From assembly GCA_937965795.1 (NCBI GenBank), contig CALCMD010000051.1, forward strand, positions 1-17,330: 17,330 bases of DNA. The letters are read 5' to 3'. Under the pieces are notes generated by a model, which saw only the letters and a program-made list of their open reading frames with translations, had not been told where the DNA came from and ran no database searches. Each line of letters begins with the position of its first letter. Within the stretch, counting starts at the first letter, position 1. Below, one piece after another: positions 6,759-14,909 of the stretch. The DNA is from an uncultured Lachnospiraceae bacterium. GTDB lineage: Bacteria > Bacillota > Clostridia > Lachnospirales > Lachnospiraceae. Position numbers and translations under genes: made by a program.

Positions 6759-8192
6759 ATGAATGTATTGAATCGAGATTTAAACCGTCTGGTCCGGCAT
6801 TTTGAACAGGAGGATCAGGCAAAAGTAGCAGCAGACCCGCGCCGCCTGCATTTTCATCTGATGCCGCCGGTTGGTTGGATGAATGATCCCAATGGATTAT
6901 GCTGGTATCAGGGAAACTATCATGTGTTTTATCAGTACAGTCCGTTTGATGCCAACCGGGGCGTGATATTCTGGGGGCATTGGACCAGTCCTGATTTGCT
7001 GCATTGGATGCAGCAGCCGGTTTTCCTGTGTCCGGACCAGCCCTGGAATTTACACGGTGTATATTCCGGCTCTGCACTGGTAGAAGAGAATGCTTTGTAC
7101 CTATATTATACCGGCAGCGTCAAACTTGCAGGCGATTATGATTTTATCAATAATGGCCGTGCTTCTTCCACTGCATTGGCAATTAGTAAAGATGGTATTC
7201 ATGTAGACAGCAACCAGGTGCTGCTGGAAAATAAGGATTATCCCGGTCATCTCAGTTGTCATGTCCGTGATCCGAAGGTTTGGAAGCAGGATGGACGTTA
7301 TTACATGGTTTTGGGCGCCAGAACGAAAGACAGTGTCGGTGAAGTGTTGGTATATGAATCCGAAGATAAGCTGCATTGGAAGTATATCAATACCATTCAA
7401 ACGCCGGAACCGTTTGGTTATATGTGGGAATGTCCAGATCTGTTCTGCGTGGATGGACAATATATTTTATCCCTGTCTCCGCAAGGCGTTACCCGACAGG
7501 GAAATCATTTCCAGAATGTGTACTCGTGCGGTTATTTTCCATTGGATGGCGATTTTCGTGGTGTATGTACATTGGGAGAATATATGGAAGCGGATATTGG
7601 TTTTGATTACTATGCGCCACAGACCTTTGAAGCACCGGACGGACGCAGAATTGTCATCGGCTGGATGGGTATGCCGGATGCGGATTATACCAATCCGACA
7701 GCGAAAGAATCCGGATGGCAGCATGCCATGAGTGTGCCGAGAGAACTGCATTGGAATGGCGAACGCATAACTGCTGTACCGGTAAAAGAGCTGGAACAAC
7801 TGCATAGGAACCATCGCACGGTTTCTTTCAATGGAACGCTCAGAGAAATATTGGCAGAAGGAGCAGATATTCAGATTCGCAATGACAGCCTTCATCTGCA
7901 TGTGAAGTTAGGGGATGGAGCAGTGATTGAATATGGCGACGGACTGCTGACTTTAACGCTGACAGAGACAAGTGGCTGTGGACGTACCCGGCGTGTGGCA
8001 GAGGTTGGCAAGCTGCGTAATTTGCGCATTCTGAAGGATACCTCGTCCTTAGAATTATTCCTCAATGATGGAGAACAGGTGATGAGCACCCGTTATTATC
8101 CGCAGCAGGCAGATACGCTGTTGCTTAGCGGACGGGGGAAAGCAGAAATTTATGACATGGAAGCAATGGAATTTACTTATTTTATGGAATAA
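6759..8192 (+). CDS. scrB: Sucrose-6-phosphate hydrolase (GH32 invertase)
   Basis: This 477-aa glycoside hydrolase family 32 enzyme splits sucrose-6-phosphate to glucose-6-phosphate and fructose. The nucleophile motif WMNDPNG is at residues 40-46 (Asp43), RDP at 170-172 (transition-state Asp171), and ECPD at 224-227 (acid/base Glu224). A five-bladed propeller domain is followed by a beta-sandwich tail from about residue 340. There is no signal peptide, so it acts in the cytoplasm on the PTS product, which argues against an extracellular fructanase. It starts 12 nt after scrA with AGAGGAG ahead of its ATG, so it is clearly part of the operon. The length is normal for ScrB/SacA. Confidence 0.92.
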   Translation: MNVLNRDLNRLVRHFEQEDQAKVAADPRRLHFHLMPPVGWMNDPNGLCWYQGNYHVFYQYSPFDANRGVIFWGHWTSPDLLHWMQQPVFLCPDQPWNLHGVYSGSALVEENALYLYYTGSVKLAGDYDFINNGRASSTALAISKDGIHVDSNQVLLENKDYPGHLSCHVRDPKVWKQDGRYYMVLGARTKDSVGEVLVYESEDKLHWKYINTIQTPEPFGYMWECPDLFCVDGQYILSLSPQGVTRQGNHFQNVYSCGYFPLDGDFRGVCTLGEYMEADIGFDYYAPQTFEAPDGRRIVIGWMGMPDADYTNPTAKESGWQHAMSVPRELHWNGERITAVPVKELEQLHRNHRTVSFNGTLREILAEGADIQIRNDSLHLHVKLGDGAVIEYGDGLLTLTLTETSGCGRTRRVAEVGKLRNLRILKDTSSLELFLNDGEQVMSTRYYPQQADTLLLSGRGKAEIYDMEAMEFTYFME

Positions 8193-8206
8193 AGGAGCGG
8201 ATTTTT

Positions 8207-9172
8207 ATGAGACGAGTTGCAGCGATTGGTGAACTGTTAATTGATTTTGTACCACAGCAGAAAGGCTGTGCCCTCCGTGAAGTAACGCATTTTGAACGTG
8301 TTGCAGGCGGCGCGCCGGCAAATGTTGTCACAGCGGTCAGCAGATTGGGCGGCAGCGGCGTCATGATTTCCCAGGTTGGGGAGGATGCCTTTGGCGAACA
8401 TATGATTGATGTCCTGTGCGTCAATGGTGTAGATACACGCTTTGTTTTTCGGACGAAGCGTGCGAATACCGGTTTAGCATTCGTTTCTTTGGATGCCGCT
8501 GGCAACCGTGAATTTTCCTTTTTCCGCAATCCGAGTGCGGATCTGTTCCTGTCTCCGGAACAGATTACACCGGAAATGATGGAAGATTGCAGTATATTGC
8601 ATTTCTGCTCGGTAGATTTGGTGGACTGGCCGGTCAGGGAAGCACATCGCCGTGCGATTGAACTGGCAAAACAGAAAAAAATGCTGATTAGCTTTGATCC
8701 GAATGTTCGTCTGCCGCTGTGGGATTCTCCGGCAAAATGTCAGGAAGCCATTCGCGAATTTCTGCCGTATGCCAATATTGTGAAGCTTTCCGATGATGAA
8801 TTGGAATTTGTCACAGGCTGTGGCAATGAACAGCAAGCTGCGAAGAAGTTGTTTGAAGGCGAATGCCGGATGCTGCTGGTTACTAAGGGCGGCGATGGCT
8901 CTGCTGTTTACACCCGAAATGCACAGGCACAGTATGGTGTGGTCGAAGGTTCGGTTGTCGATACGACGGGTGCAGGCGATTCCTTTGCCGGTTCGTTCTT
9001 GTTCCAACTGGTGCGTGATAAAGTTGAGCTGGAGGATATGGATACATTGACAGCAGAAACACTGACGAAGTACCTAAAATTTTCCGCAAGATATGCAGCA
9101 ATGACTGTTTCACGTAAAGGAGCTGTTATGGCATCTATGGAAGAATTTCGGCGCACTTATCCTGTGGACTGA
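8207..9172 (+). CDS. scrK: Fructokinase, PfkB family
   Basis: This 321-aa ribokinase/PfkB-family sugar kinase would phosphorylate the fructose released by ScrB to fructose-6-phosphate. The first PfkB signature region reads AGGAPANV (residues 33-40). The second is DTTGAGDSF (252-260), with the catalytic base Asp258 and the GAGD anion hole. It follows scrB by 14 nt with AAGGAG before the ATG, making it the last gene of the sucrose operon. Fructose as substrate is inferred from context, since the family also includes 2-dehydro-3-deoxygluconokinases and other sugar kinases. The TGA stop coincides with the first base of the right 62-bp repeat, and no terminator follows. Confidence 0.9.
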   Translation: MRRVAAIGELLIDFVPQQKGCALREVTHFERVAGGAPANVVTAVSRLGGSGVMISQVGEDAFGEHMIDVLCVNGVDTRFVFRTKRANTGLAFVSLDAAGNREFSFFRNPSADLFLSPEQITPEMMEDCSILHFCSVDLVDWPVREAHRRAIELAKQKKMLISFDPNVRLPLWDSPAKCQEAIREFLPYANIVKLSDDELEFVTGCGNEQQAAKKLFEGECRMLLVTKGGDGSAVYTRNAQAQYGVVEGSVVDTTGAGDSFAGSFLFQLVRDKVELEDMDTLTAETLTKYLKFSARYAAMTVSRKGAVMASMEEFRRTYPVD

Positions 9173-9233
9173 AAATATGAAAAGCGTGTGTAATATTTCG
9201 TCTAAAAATCCCGTAAAAATATAAAACAGGTAT
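9172..9233 (+). repeat. 62-bp direct repeat, right copy
   Basis: This is the second copy of the 62-bp repeat. It begins at the last base of the scrK stop codon and ends at the first base of the SCIFF promoter -35 region. It differs from the left copy only at 9184-9185 (GC instead of AA). No hairpin that could terminate scrK transcription is present in it. Confidence 0.95.
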
Positions 9234-9261
9234 GGAAAAACGAAAAAAGGTATGCTATAAT
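9233..9261 (+). promoter_or_regulatory. Promoter of the SCIFF operon
   Basis: A -35-like TGGAAA (9233-9238) is followed after 17 nt by a perfect TATAAT (9256-9261), extended by TG (TGCTATAAT). A perfect AAGGAGG (9282-9288) lies 7 nt before the SCIFF ATG. The strong -10 and ribosome binding site fit high expression of a small peptide. Confidence 0.7.
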
Positions 9262-9295
9262 ACAAAAAGTTCAATTATAATAAGGAGGCTAAGTC

Positions 9296-9439
9296 ATGAA
9301 GCACATTAAAACTTTGAATACACAGAGTTTACAGAAAACCGTGAAAAAAGGCGGTTGTGGTGAGTGTCAGACATCCTGCCAGTCGGCGTGTAAGACATCC
9401 TGTACCGTAGGAAATCAGAGCTGCGAAAATAATAAATAA
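9296..9439 (+). CDS. scfA: SCIFF ranthipeptide precursor (six cysteines in forty-five)
   Basis: This 47-aa peptide begins MKHIKTLNTQSLQK and carries six cysteines at 21, 24, 28, 32, 36 and 43, with the hallmark CQTSCQSACKTSCT core. This matches the SCIFF family of ribosomally made, post-translationally modified peptides found across Clostridia. The N-terminal 18 residues act as leader; the radical SAM enzyme encoded next forms thioether bridges between Cys and acceptor residues. As I recall from the characterised Clostridium thermocellum homologue, the bridge is Cys32-Thr37; both residues occur here at the same numbers. The function of mature SCIFF is not settled. The gene has its own promoter, a perfect ribosome binding site, and a hairpin after its stop. 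It is short enough to be missed by automatic gene callers. Confidence 0.93.
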   Translation: MKHIKTLNTQSLQKTVKKGGCGECQTSCQSACKTSCTVGNQSCENNK

Positions 9440-9453
9440 GATGAAAAATTCGG

Positions 9454-9480
9454 TAAGCAGCGGACACTGTTCGCTGCTTA
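9454..9480 (+). terminator. Hairpin between SCIFF gene and maturase (likely partial terminator)
   Basis: TAAGCAGCGGAC (9454-9465) pairs with GTTCGCTGCTTA (9469-9480) through a 12-bp stem with one G-U wobble and an ACT triloop. It is followed by TTAGTTCG, a weak U-tract. It begins 14 nt after the SCIFF stop. A leaky terminator or mRNA 3'-end stabiliser here would give many peptide transcripts per maturase transcript, a pattern common in RiPP operons. Confidence 0.65.
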
Positions 9481-9555
9481 TTAGTTCGCATAGCATTGAG
9501 ACAAAATGCAGAAAAACTGCCAGAGGCGGATTTTCGCGTAGAAAGGGGATTTGAT

Positions 9556-10929
9556 GTGATCCATCAATACAAGAACAACGGCTATAACATCGTTATGGAC
9601 ATCAACAGCGGAGCCGTACATATCGTTGACGATGTGGTTTATGATGTTCTTCCATTTCTGGATGAGAAGAAGAGCGAAAAAGAGATTTTTCAGGCATTGG
9701 ATGGAAAGTATTCGCAGGAGAGCCTGCGGGAAGCTTTTTTGGAATGCCAGGAGCTCAAAGAAGCAGGCGTCCTGTTTACAGAGGATGTTTACGAGAGTGC
9801 GATCGAGCATTTTTCACACAGACCTACAGTAGTAAAGGCGCTTTGCCTTCATGTCGCTCATGACTGTAACCTTGCCTGCCGCTATTGCTTTGCGGAAGAA
9901 GGGGAATATCACGGCAGAAGAGCACTGATGAGTTTCGAGGTCGGAAAACAGGCGCTGGATTTTCTGATTGAAAATTCTGGAAACAGACGAAATCTGGAAG
10001 TGGATTTTTTCGGCGGCGAGCCGCTGATGAACTGGCAGGTGGTAAAAGACCTGGTGAAGTACGGCAGGGAGCAGGAGAAGAAACATAATAAGAATTTTCG
10101 ATTTACCCTGACGACGAATGGCGTTCTGTTAAATGATGAAGTCATGGAGTTCTGCAATCAGGAGATGGCGAATGTAGTGCTCAGTGTTGACGGCAGGAAA
10201 GAAGTGCATGATTTTATGCGCCCGTTCCGCAAGGGAAAGGGAAGCTATGACCTGATCATACCGAAATTTCAGAAATTCGCCGAGAGCAGAAATCAGGACA
10301 GGTATTATGTGCGGGGAACCTTTACCAGACACAATCTGGATTTTGGAGAGGATGTGCTGCATCTGGCGGACCTGGGATTTAAACAGATTTCCGTGGAACC
10401 GGTCGTAGCTCTGCCGGAAGAGGAATATGCGCTGCGCGAAGAGGATATTCCAAAGATCTGCGGGGAATATGACCGACTTGCGAAAGAAATGATAAAAAGG
10501 CATAAAGAAGGAAAGGAATTCAATTTCTTCCACTTTATGATAGATCTGACCGGAGGTCCGTGTGTCTACAAGCGCTTGTCAGGCTGTGGTTCGGGCACGG
10601 AATATCTGGCGGTGAGCCCGTGGGGAGATTTATATCCCTGCCATCAGTTTGTCGGAGAAGAACAGTTCCTGATGGGAAATGTTTTTGACGGACTGAAAGC
10701 ACAGGAGCTTCAGGAGGAATTTAAGGGCTGCAACGTCTATGCAAAGGAAAAATGCAGAAACTGTTTTGCAAAGTTCTATTGCAGCGGCGGGTGTGCGGCA
10801 AACGCATATAAATTCCACGGCTCCATCAATGACGCATATGATATCGGCTGCGAGCTGCAGAGAAAGAGGGTTGAATGTGCGATTATGATAAAAGCCGCGT
10901 TAGCGGATCAAGAGGAAAAGGAGAATTAA
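9556..10929 (+). CDS. scfB: SCIFF radical SAM maturase (SPASM/twitch)
   Basis: This 457-aa radical SAM enzyme installs Cys-to-side-chain thioethers in the SCIFF peptide. The GTG at 9556 is preferred: AAAGGGG (9542-9548) precedes it, and the resulting MIHQYKNNGYN start is the form conserved in SCIFF maturases. An in-frame TTG at 9496 would add 20 residues but has no ribosome binding site. An N-terminal peptide-binding (RRE-like) winged helix spans about 1-90. The cluster motif CNLACRYC holds Cys104, Cys108 and Cys111, and FFGGEP (151-156) helps bind SAM. A C-terminal SPASM domain supplies many cysteines (336, 344, 362, 392, 400, 403, 409, 413, 432) for two auxiliary 4Fe-4S clusters. It follows the peptide gene and lies 3 nt ahead of secDF. 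Oxygen sensitivity of these clusters fits an anaerobe. Confidence 0.94.
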   Translation: MIHQYKNNGYNIVMDINSGAVHIVDDVVYDVLPFLDEKKSEKEIFQALDGKYSQESLREAFLECQELKEAGVLFTEDVYESAIEHFSHRPTVVKALCLHVAHDCNLACRYCFAEEGEYHGRRALMSFEVGKQALDFLIENSGNRRNLEVDFFGGEPLMNWQVVKDLVKYGREQEKKHNKNFRFTLTTNGVLLNDEVMEFCNQEMANVVLSVDGRKEVHDFMRPFRKGKGSYDLIIPKFQKFAESRNQDRYYVRGTFTRHNLDFGEDVLHLADLGFKQISVEPVVALPEEEYALREEDIPKICGEYDRLAKEMIKRHKEGKEFNFFHFMIDLTGGPCVYKRLSGCGSGTEYLAVSPWGDLYPCHQFVGEEQFLMGNVFDGLKAQELQEEFKGCNVYAKEKCRNCFAKFYCSGGCAANAYKFHGSINDAYDIGCELQRKRVECAIMIKAALADQEEKEN

Positions 10930-10932
10930 TCA

Positions 10933-13080
10933 ATGAAGAAAAACAGAGCAATTGCGGTTGTCGTAATTATGGCCTTGTTCCTGGGGCTGCTTACGTTTAC
11001 CGCAGCAGTAGGTTTTGGACCGACAGGAACGGGAGCGGCCAGAAACATCATCACGGGTCTTGACCTGGCAGGCGGTGTAAGTATCACTTATCAGACAGTG
11101 GGCGACGAGGCGCCGTCCGCAGAGGATATGTCTGATACGATTTACAAATTACAGCAGCGTGTACAGCAGTACAGCACAGAGGCTCAGGTATATCAGGAAG
11201 GTGATAACCGAATCAACATCGAGATTCCGGGCGTGACAGATGCAAATAAGATTCTGGAAGAGCTTGGTAAACCGGGGTCTTTGCAGTTTACTTTGCAGGA
11301 TGGCTCAGAAGTTCTGACAGGTACGGATGTGGAACTGGCAGAGGCGAAGGTCAGCCAGGATAATCTGAAAAACAGAGAGTATGTGGTGGAACTGGTTCTG
11401 ACAAGCGAAGGAGCTTCCAAATTTGCGACTGCTACCAGTGAGAACATTGGAAATCCGATCTACATTATCTATGATGGAAATGTAATCAGCGCACCGACTG
11501 TTCAGACAGCGATCACGGGCGGAACGGCACAGATTACAGGTATGGCAAATCAGGAAGAGGCAGAAAGGCTGGCGTCCTCCATCCGTATCGGTTCTCTTTC
11601 CCTGGAGCTCGAAGAGCTGCGTTCCAACGTTGTAGGCGCACAGCTTGGAGAGAAGGCGATTTCTACCAGCCTGATCGCAGGTGCGATCGGACTTGCGATT
11701 GTCATTTTATTTATGGCGGTTGTATATCTGGTTCCCGGTATCGTGGCAGGTATTTCCCTTTTGATCTATACCGCACTGATGCTGGTAATGCTGAATGCGT
11801 TTGATATTACATTAACTCTTCCGGGTATTGCAGGTATCATTCTTTCCATCGGTATGGCGGTGGACGCCAACGTTATTATTTATGCGCGTATCCGTGAGGA
11901 GATTGCAATCGGAAAGAGTGTGCAGGGGGCTATCCAGACCGGATTTAAAAAGGCTCTGTCCGCTATCGTGGACGGCAATATCACAACCCTGTTTGCGGCG
12001 CTGGTGCTTGGCATGATGGGAACCGGAAGCGTAAAGGGATTTGCACAGACTCTGGCGATGGGTATTATCTTATCCATGTTCACAGCGCTGGTAATTTCCA
12101 GACTTCTGGTAAATGCGTTCTATGCGCTTGGTGTGAAAGATGAGAAGTATTATGGAAGGCAGAAAGAGAGAAAAACCATTAATTTCCTGGGCAAGAAAAA
12201 TCTGTGTTTTATCATATCGCTTGTTCTGATTCTTGCAGGACCGGTTGCGATGGGAATTTTCAGCAGCTCTGAAGGAAAAGCTCTGAATTACAGCCTTGAA
12301 TTCATGGGCGGTACTTCTACCAATGTTACTTTTAACGAAGATTTCAGTATTGAAGATATTGATGCGAAGGTGAAGCCTGTTGTGCAGGGAGTTACAGGAG
12401 ACGCTGATATCCAGACGCAGAAGGTTGCCGGAACGAAGGAAGTTATTATTAAGACAAGAGAGTTGTCCCTGGATGAAAGACAGTCTCTGAACGAAGCCCT
12501 GAAAGAAAATTTTGATGTGGACGAGTCTTTGATTACAGCAGAAAGTATTTCTTCTACTGTCAGCAATGAGATGAGAAGTGATGCGGTCATTGCGGTGGTC
12601 GTGGCTACCATCTTTATGCTGATTTACATCTGGTTCCGGTTTAAGGATATCCGGTTTGCGACAAGCGCGGTATTGGCTCTGGTTCACGATGTACTGGTGG
12701 TACTGGCGTTCTATGCGATTTCCCGTATTTCCATTGGCAATACATTTATCGCATGTATGCTGACTATCGTAGGTTATTCCATCAATGCGACGATTGTCAT
12801 TTTTGACCGTATCCGTGAGAATCTGAAAGGAATGTCGAAAAAAGAGGATTTGGCAGAGGTGGTCAATAGAAGTATCACGCAGACTTTGACAAGAAGTATT
12901 TATACATCTTTTACGACCTTTATTATGATTGCAATGCTGTTCATTCTGGGTGTTCCTTCGATTCGTGAATTTGCACTTCCGCTGATTGTAGGTGTGGTTT
13001 GCGGAGGATATTCTTCCGTATGTATCACAGGAGCTTTGTGGTATGTGATGAAAACGAAATTAGGAAAGAAAAAAGCATAA
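10933..13080 (+). CDS. secDF: Fused protein translocase subunit SecDF
   Basis: This 715-aa membrane protein joins SecD (about residues 1-410) and SecF (about 420-715) in one chain, as in many Firmicutes. It uses the proton motive force to pull exported proteins through SecYEG. An N-terminal helix (residues 6-26) is followed by the GLDLAGG motif (42-48) and the large extracytoplasmic P1 domain, then a helix bundle with GIAGIILSIGMAVDANVIIYARI (conserved D in the fourth helix). The SecF half starts with a helix at about 420, carries the LEFMGGT motif, and repeats the D-N-V-I-type signature as IVGYSINATIVIFDRI. ATG with AAGGAG (10918-10923) lies only 3 nt after the maturase stop, so the two are co-transcribed. 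The linkage of SCIFF genes to SecDF is a recurring Clostridial arrangement. Confidence 0.93.
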   Translation: MKKNRAIAVVVIMALFLGLLTFTAAVGFGPTGTGAARNIITGLDLAGGVSITYQTVGDEAPSAEDMSDTIYKLQQRVQQYSTEAQVYQEGDNRINIEIPGVTDANKILEELGKPGSLQFTLQDGSEVLTGTDVELAEAKVSQDNLKNREYVVELVLTSEGASKFATATSENIGNPIYIIYDGNVISAPTVQTAITGGTAQITGMANQEEAERLASSIRIGSLSLELEELRSNVVGAQLGEKAISTSLIAGAIGLAIVILFMAVVYLVPGIVAGISLLIYTALMLVMLNAFDITLTLPGIAGIILSIGMAVDANVIIYARIREEIAIGKSVQGAIQTGFKKALSAIVDGNITTLFAALVLGMMGTGSVKGFAQTLAMGIILSMFTALVISRLLVNAFYALGVKDEKYYGRQKERKTINFLGKKNLCFIISLVLILAGPVAMGIFSSSEGKALNYSLEFMGGTSTNVTFNEDFSIEDIDAKVKPVVQGVTGDADIQTQKVAGTKEVIIKTRELSLDERQSLNEALKENFDVDESLITAESISSTVSNEMRSDAVIAVVVATIFMLIYIWFRFKDIRFATSAVLALVHDVLVVLAFYAISRISIGNTFIACMLTIVGYSINATIVIFDRIRENLKGMSKKEDLAEVVNRSITQTLTRSIYTSFTTFIMIAMLFILGVPSIREFALPLIVGVVCGGYSSVCITGALWYVMKTKLGKKKA

Positions 13081-13160
13081 ATTTAAAAAAAATTTGAAAG
13101 AGCTGAGATTGTTGCAAAGAGTACAGCAGTTTTGGCTCTTTCTGCTATAGGAGAGAAAAT

Positions 13161-14894
13161 TTGGAAAAATGGTTTGTATCTGCGAAGCGGGCAGATTTTC
13201 AGGCGATTGGAAGGAAGTTTGGCATAGATCCGGTGACAGCGAGGATTATCCGTAATCGGGATGTAGTGGGAGAAGATGCGATTGAGAAGTATCTGCATGG
13301 AAGCCGAAAGGATTTCCATGATCCCCATTTATTGAAAGATTGCCAAAAGGCCGCAGAAATTTTAAAGGGAAAAATCCGGGGACAGAAAAAAATCCGGGTA
13401 ATCGGTGACTATGATATTGATGGAGTCAATGCTTCTTACATATTATATAAAGGATTACAACGCTGCGGCGCATGGGTGGACGTGGAAATTCCCGACCGGA
13501 TGCGAGATGGTTATGGATTAAATGAGAATCTGATTCGCTATGCGTATGAGGAAGGGGTCGATACCATTCTGACCTGTGATAATGGTATTGCAGCAGCGGA
13601 GGAAATTGCCGGGGCGAAAAAGCTTGGCATGACCGTATTGATTACCGATCATCACGAATTGCAGGAAAGGCTTCCGGCAGCGGATGCGATTGTGAATCCA
13701 AAACAGCCGGACTGCCCATATCCATATAAATCTCTGTGCGGGGCGGCGGTGGCATATAAGCTCATCATCTGCCTTTATGAAATTTGTGAAATTCCGGTGG
13801 AGGAAGCAGACAGGTTTCTTGAATTTGCTGCGATGGCCACGGTGGGAGATGTGATGGATCTGACCGGGGAAAACAGGATTCTTGTAAAAGAAGGTTTGAA
13901 GATGATAAATCACACGAAAACTCCTGGTCTGAAAGCTCTGATTCGTGTAAATGGTTTGGAGGATACCAGGATTTCTTCTTATCATATCGGATTTGTTCTG
14001 GGTCCATGTATCAATGCGAGCGGAAGGCTGGATACGGCAAAGCGGGCGTTGAAGCTTCTTCTGGCAGAGACTTCTGCGGAGGCGGAAGAACTGGCTTATG
14101 AATTAAAGGAGCTGAATGATGAGCGGAAGGCCATGACGCTGGATGGGTTTGAGAAGGCTGTGCGGCTTATCGAAGGAAGCAGCCTGAAAGAAGATAAGAT
14201 ACTGGTTGTGTATCTTTCAGACTGCCATGAAAGTTTGGCGGGAATTATTGCAGGGCGCATACGGGAGAGGTATCATAAACCAGTTTTTGTCCTGACAGAT
14301 GCCGCAGAGGGCTTAAAAGGTTCCGGACGTTCTATTGAAGCCTGCAATATGTTTGCGGAAATGTGCAAATGCGCGGATCTTTTTACAAAATTCGGAGGGC
14401 ATCCGATGGCCGCCGGATTGTCTCTTCCAAAAGAAAACATGGAAGCCTTTCGCGAGCGGATCAATGCGGGTACGGCGCTTTCGCCGGATGATTTTATTCC
14501 TAAAATCACGATTGATGTACCGATGCCAATCGACTATATTACGGAGCGGCTGGTAGAGGAGCTGACGGTTCTGGAGCCGTTTGGGAAAGGAAATGCGAAA
14601 CCGGTTTTTGCAGAGAAAAATTTAAATATATTAAGCGCCAGAATTCTTGGCAAGAATAGAAATGTAATAAAAATGCAGGCACTGAATCCTAAATGCATGG
14701 TAATGGACGCCATGTTTTTCGGAGATGTGGAAGAATTTCAGGCGTATATCAGAGCAAAATTCGGGCGTATGGAAGCGGAAAAACTGTTTCAGGGAAGAGA
14801 GAATGCAGTTACGCTGTCTGTTACGTATTATCCGGACATCAATGAGTTTCGTGGTGTCCGAACCATGCAAATCGTAATTCAAAATTATTGTTAA
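13161..14894 (+). CDS. recJ: Single-stranded-DNA-specific exonuclease RecJ
   Basis: This 577-aa protein of the DHH phosphoesterase superfamily digests single-stranded DNA 5' to 3' in recombination and mismatch or base excision repair. The metal-binding motifs DYDIDG (residues 83-88), CDNG (139-142) and TDHHEL (162-167) are intact. VGDVMDLTGENR and INASGRLD motifs follow, and a DHHA1 domain ends with FGGHPMAAG near residues 408-416. A C-terminal OB-like region spans about 460-577. The start is TTG at 13161, supported by GGAG (13150-13153) 7 nt ahead and by the usual MEKWFV beginning; the nearby ATG is out of frame. It lies 80 nt after secDF, a common Clostridial neighbour, with no clear promoter or terminator between, so read-through from secDF is likely. 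Confidence 0.93.
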   Translation: MEKWFVSAKRADFQAIGRKFGIDPVTARIIRNRDVVGEDAIEKYLHGSRKDFHDPHLLKDCQKAAEILKGKIRGQKKIRVIGDYDIDGVNASYILYKGLQRCGAWVDVEIPDRMRDGYGLNENLIRYAYEEGVDTILTCDNGIAAAEEIAGAKKLGMTVLITDHHELQERLPAADAIVNPKQPDCPYPYKSLCGAAVAYKLIICLYEICEIPVEEADRFLEFAAMATVGDVMDLTGENRILVKEGLKMINHTKTPGLKALIRVNGLEDTRISSYHIGFVLGPCINASGRLDTAKRALKLLLAETSAEAEELAYELKELNDERKAMTLDGFEKAVRLIEGSSLKEDKILVVYLSDCHESLAGIIAGRIRERYHKPVFVLTDAAEGLKGSGRSIEACNMFAEMCKCADLFTKFGGHPMAAGLSLPKENMEAFRERINAGTALSPDDFIPKITIDVPMPIDYITERLVEELTVLEPFGKGNAKPVFAEKNLNILSARILGKNRNVIKMQALNPKCMVMDAMFFGDVEEFQAYIRAKFGRMEAEKLFQGRENAVTLSVTYYPDINEFRGVRTMQIVIQNYC

Positions 14895-14909
14895 AGGGGG
14901 AACCTGTAT

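Larger units (their letters stand above)
3493..9233. other. Sucrose-utilisation module bracketed by direct repeats (probable insertion)
   Basis: The segment from the left to the right 62-bp repeat contains one coherent function only: regulator, transporter, hydrolase and fructokinase. Genes outside it (lipoprotein foldase on one side, SCIFF-maturase-SecDF on the other) are unrelated to sugar use. No transposase, integrase or terminal inverted repeat is visible. A 62-bp duplication is too long for an ordinary transposon target duplication. Integration of a circle carrying that homology, a recombinase att site, or a tandem promoter duplication are the alternatives. The insertion itself is an inference; the repeat is directly seen. 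Confidence 0.6.

Noticed and set aside
9496..9555. Upstream TTG start for the SCIFF maturase
   Set aside because: It has no ribosome binding site and the extra 20 residues overlap the region just after the hairpin; the GTG at 9556 has AAAGGGG and gives the conserved MIHQYK start.
12070..12687. 205-codon minus-strand open frame within secDF
   Set aside because: It is antisense to the conserved SecF half, with no start signals or recognisable domain.
13096..13142. GAAAGAGC/GCTCTTTC inverted repeat between secDF and recJ
   Set aside because: The 8-bp arms are separated by a 31-nt loop; only TCTGC follows, so a terminator is not supported.
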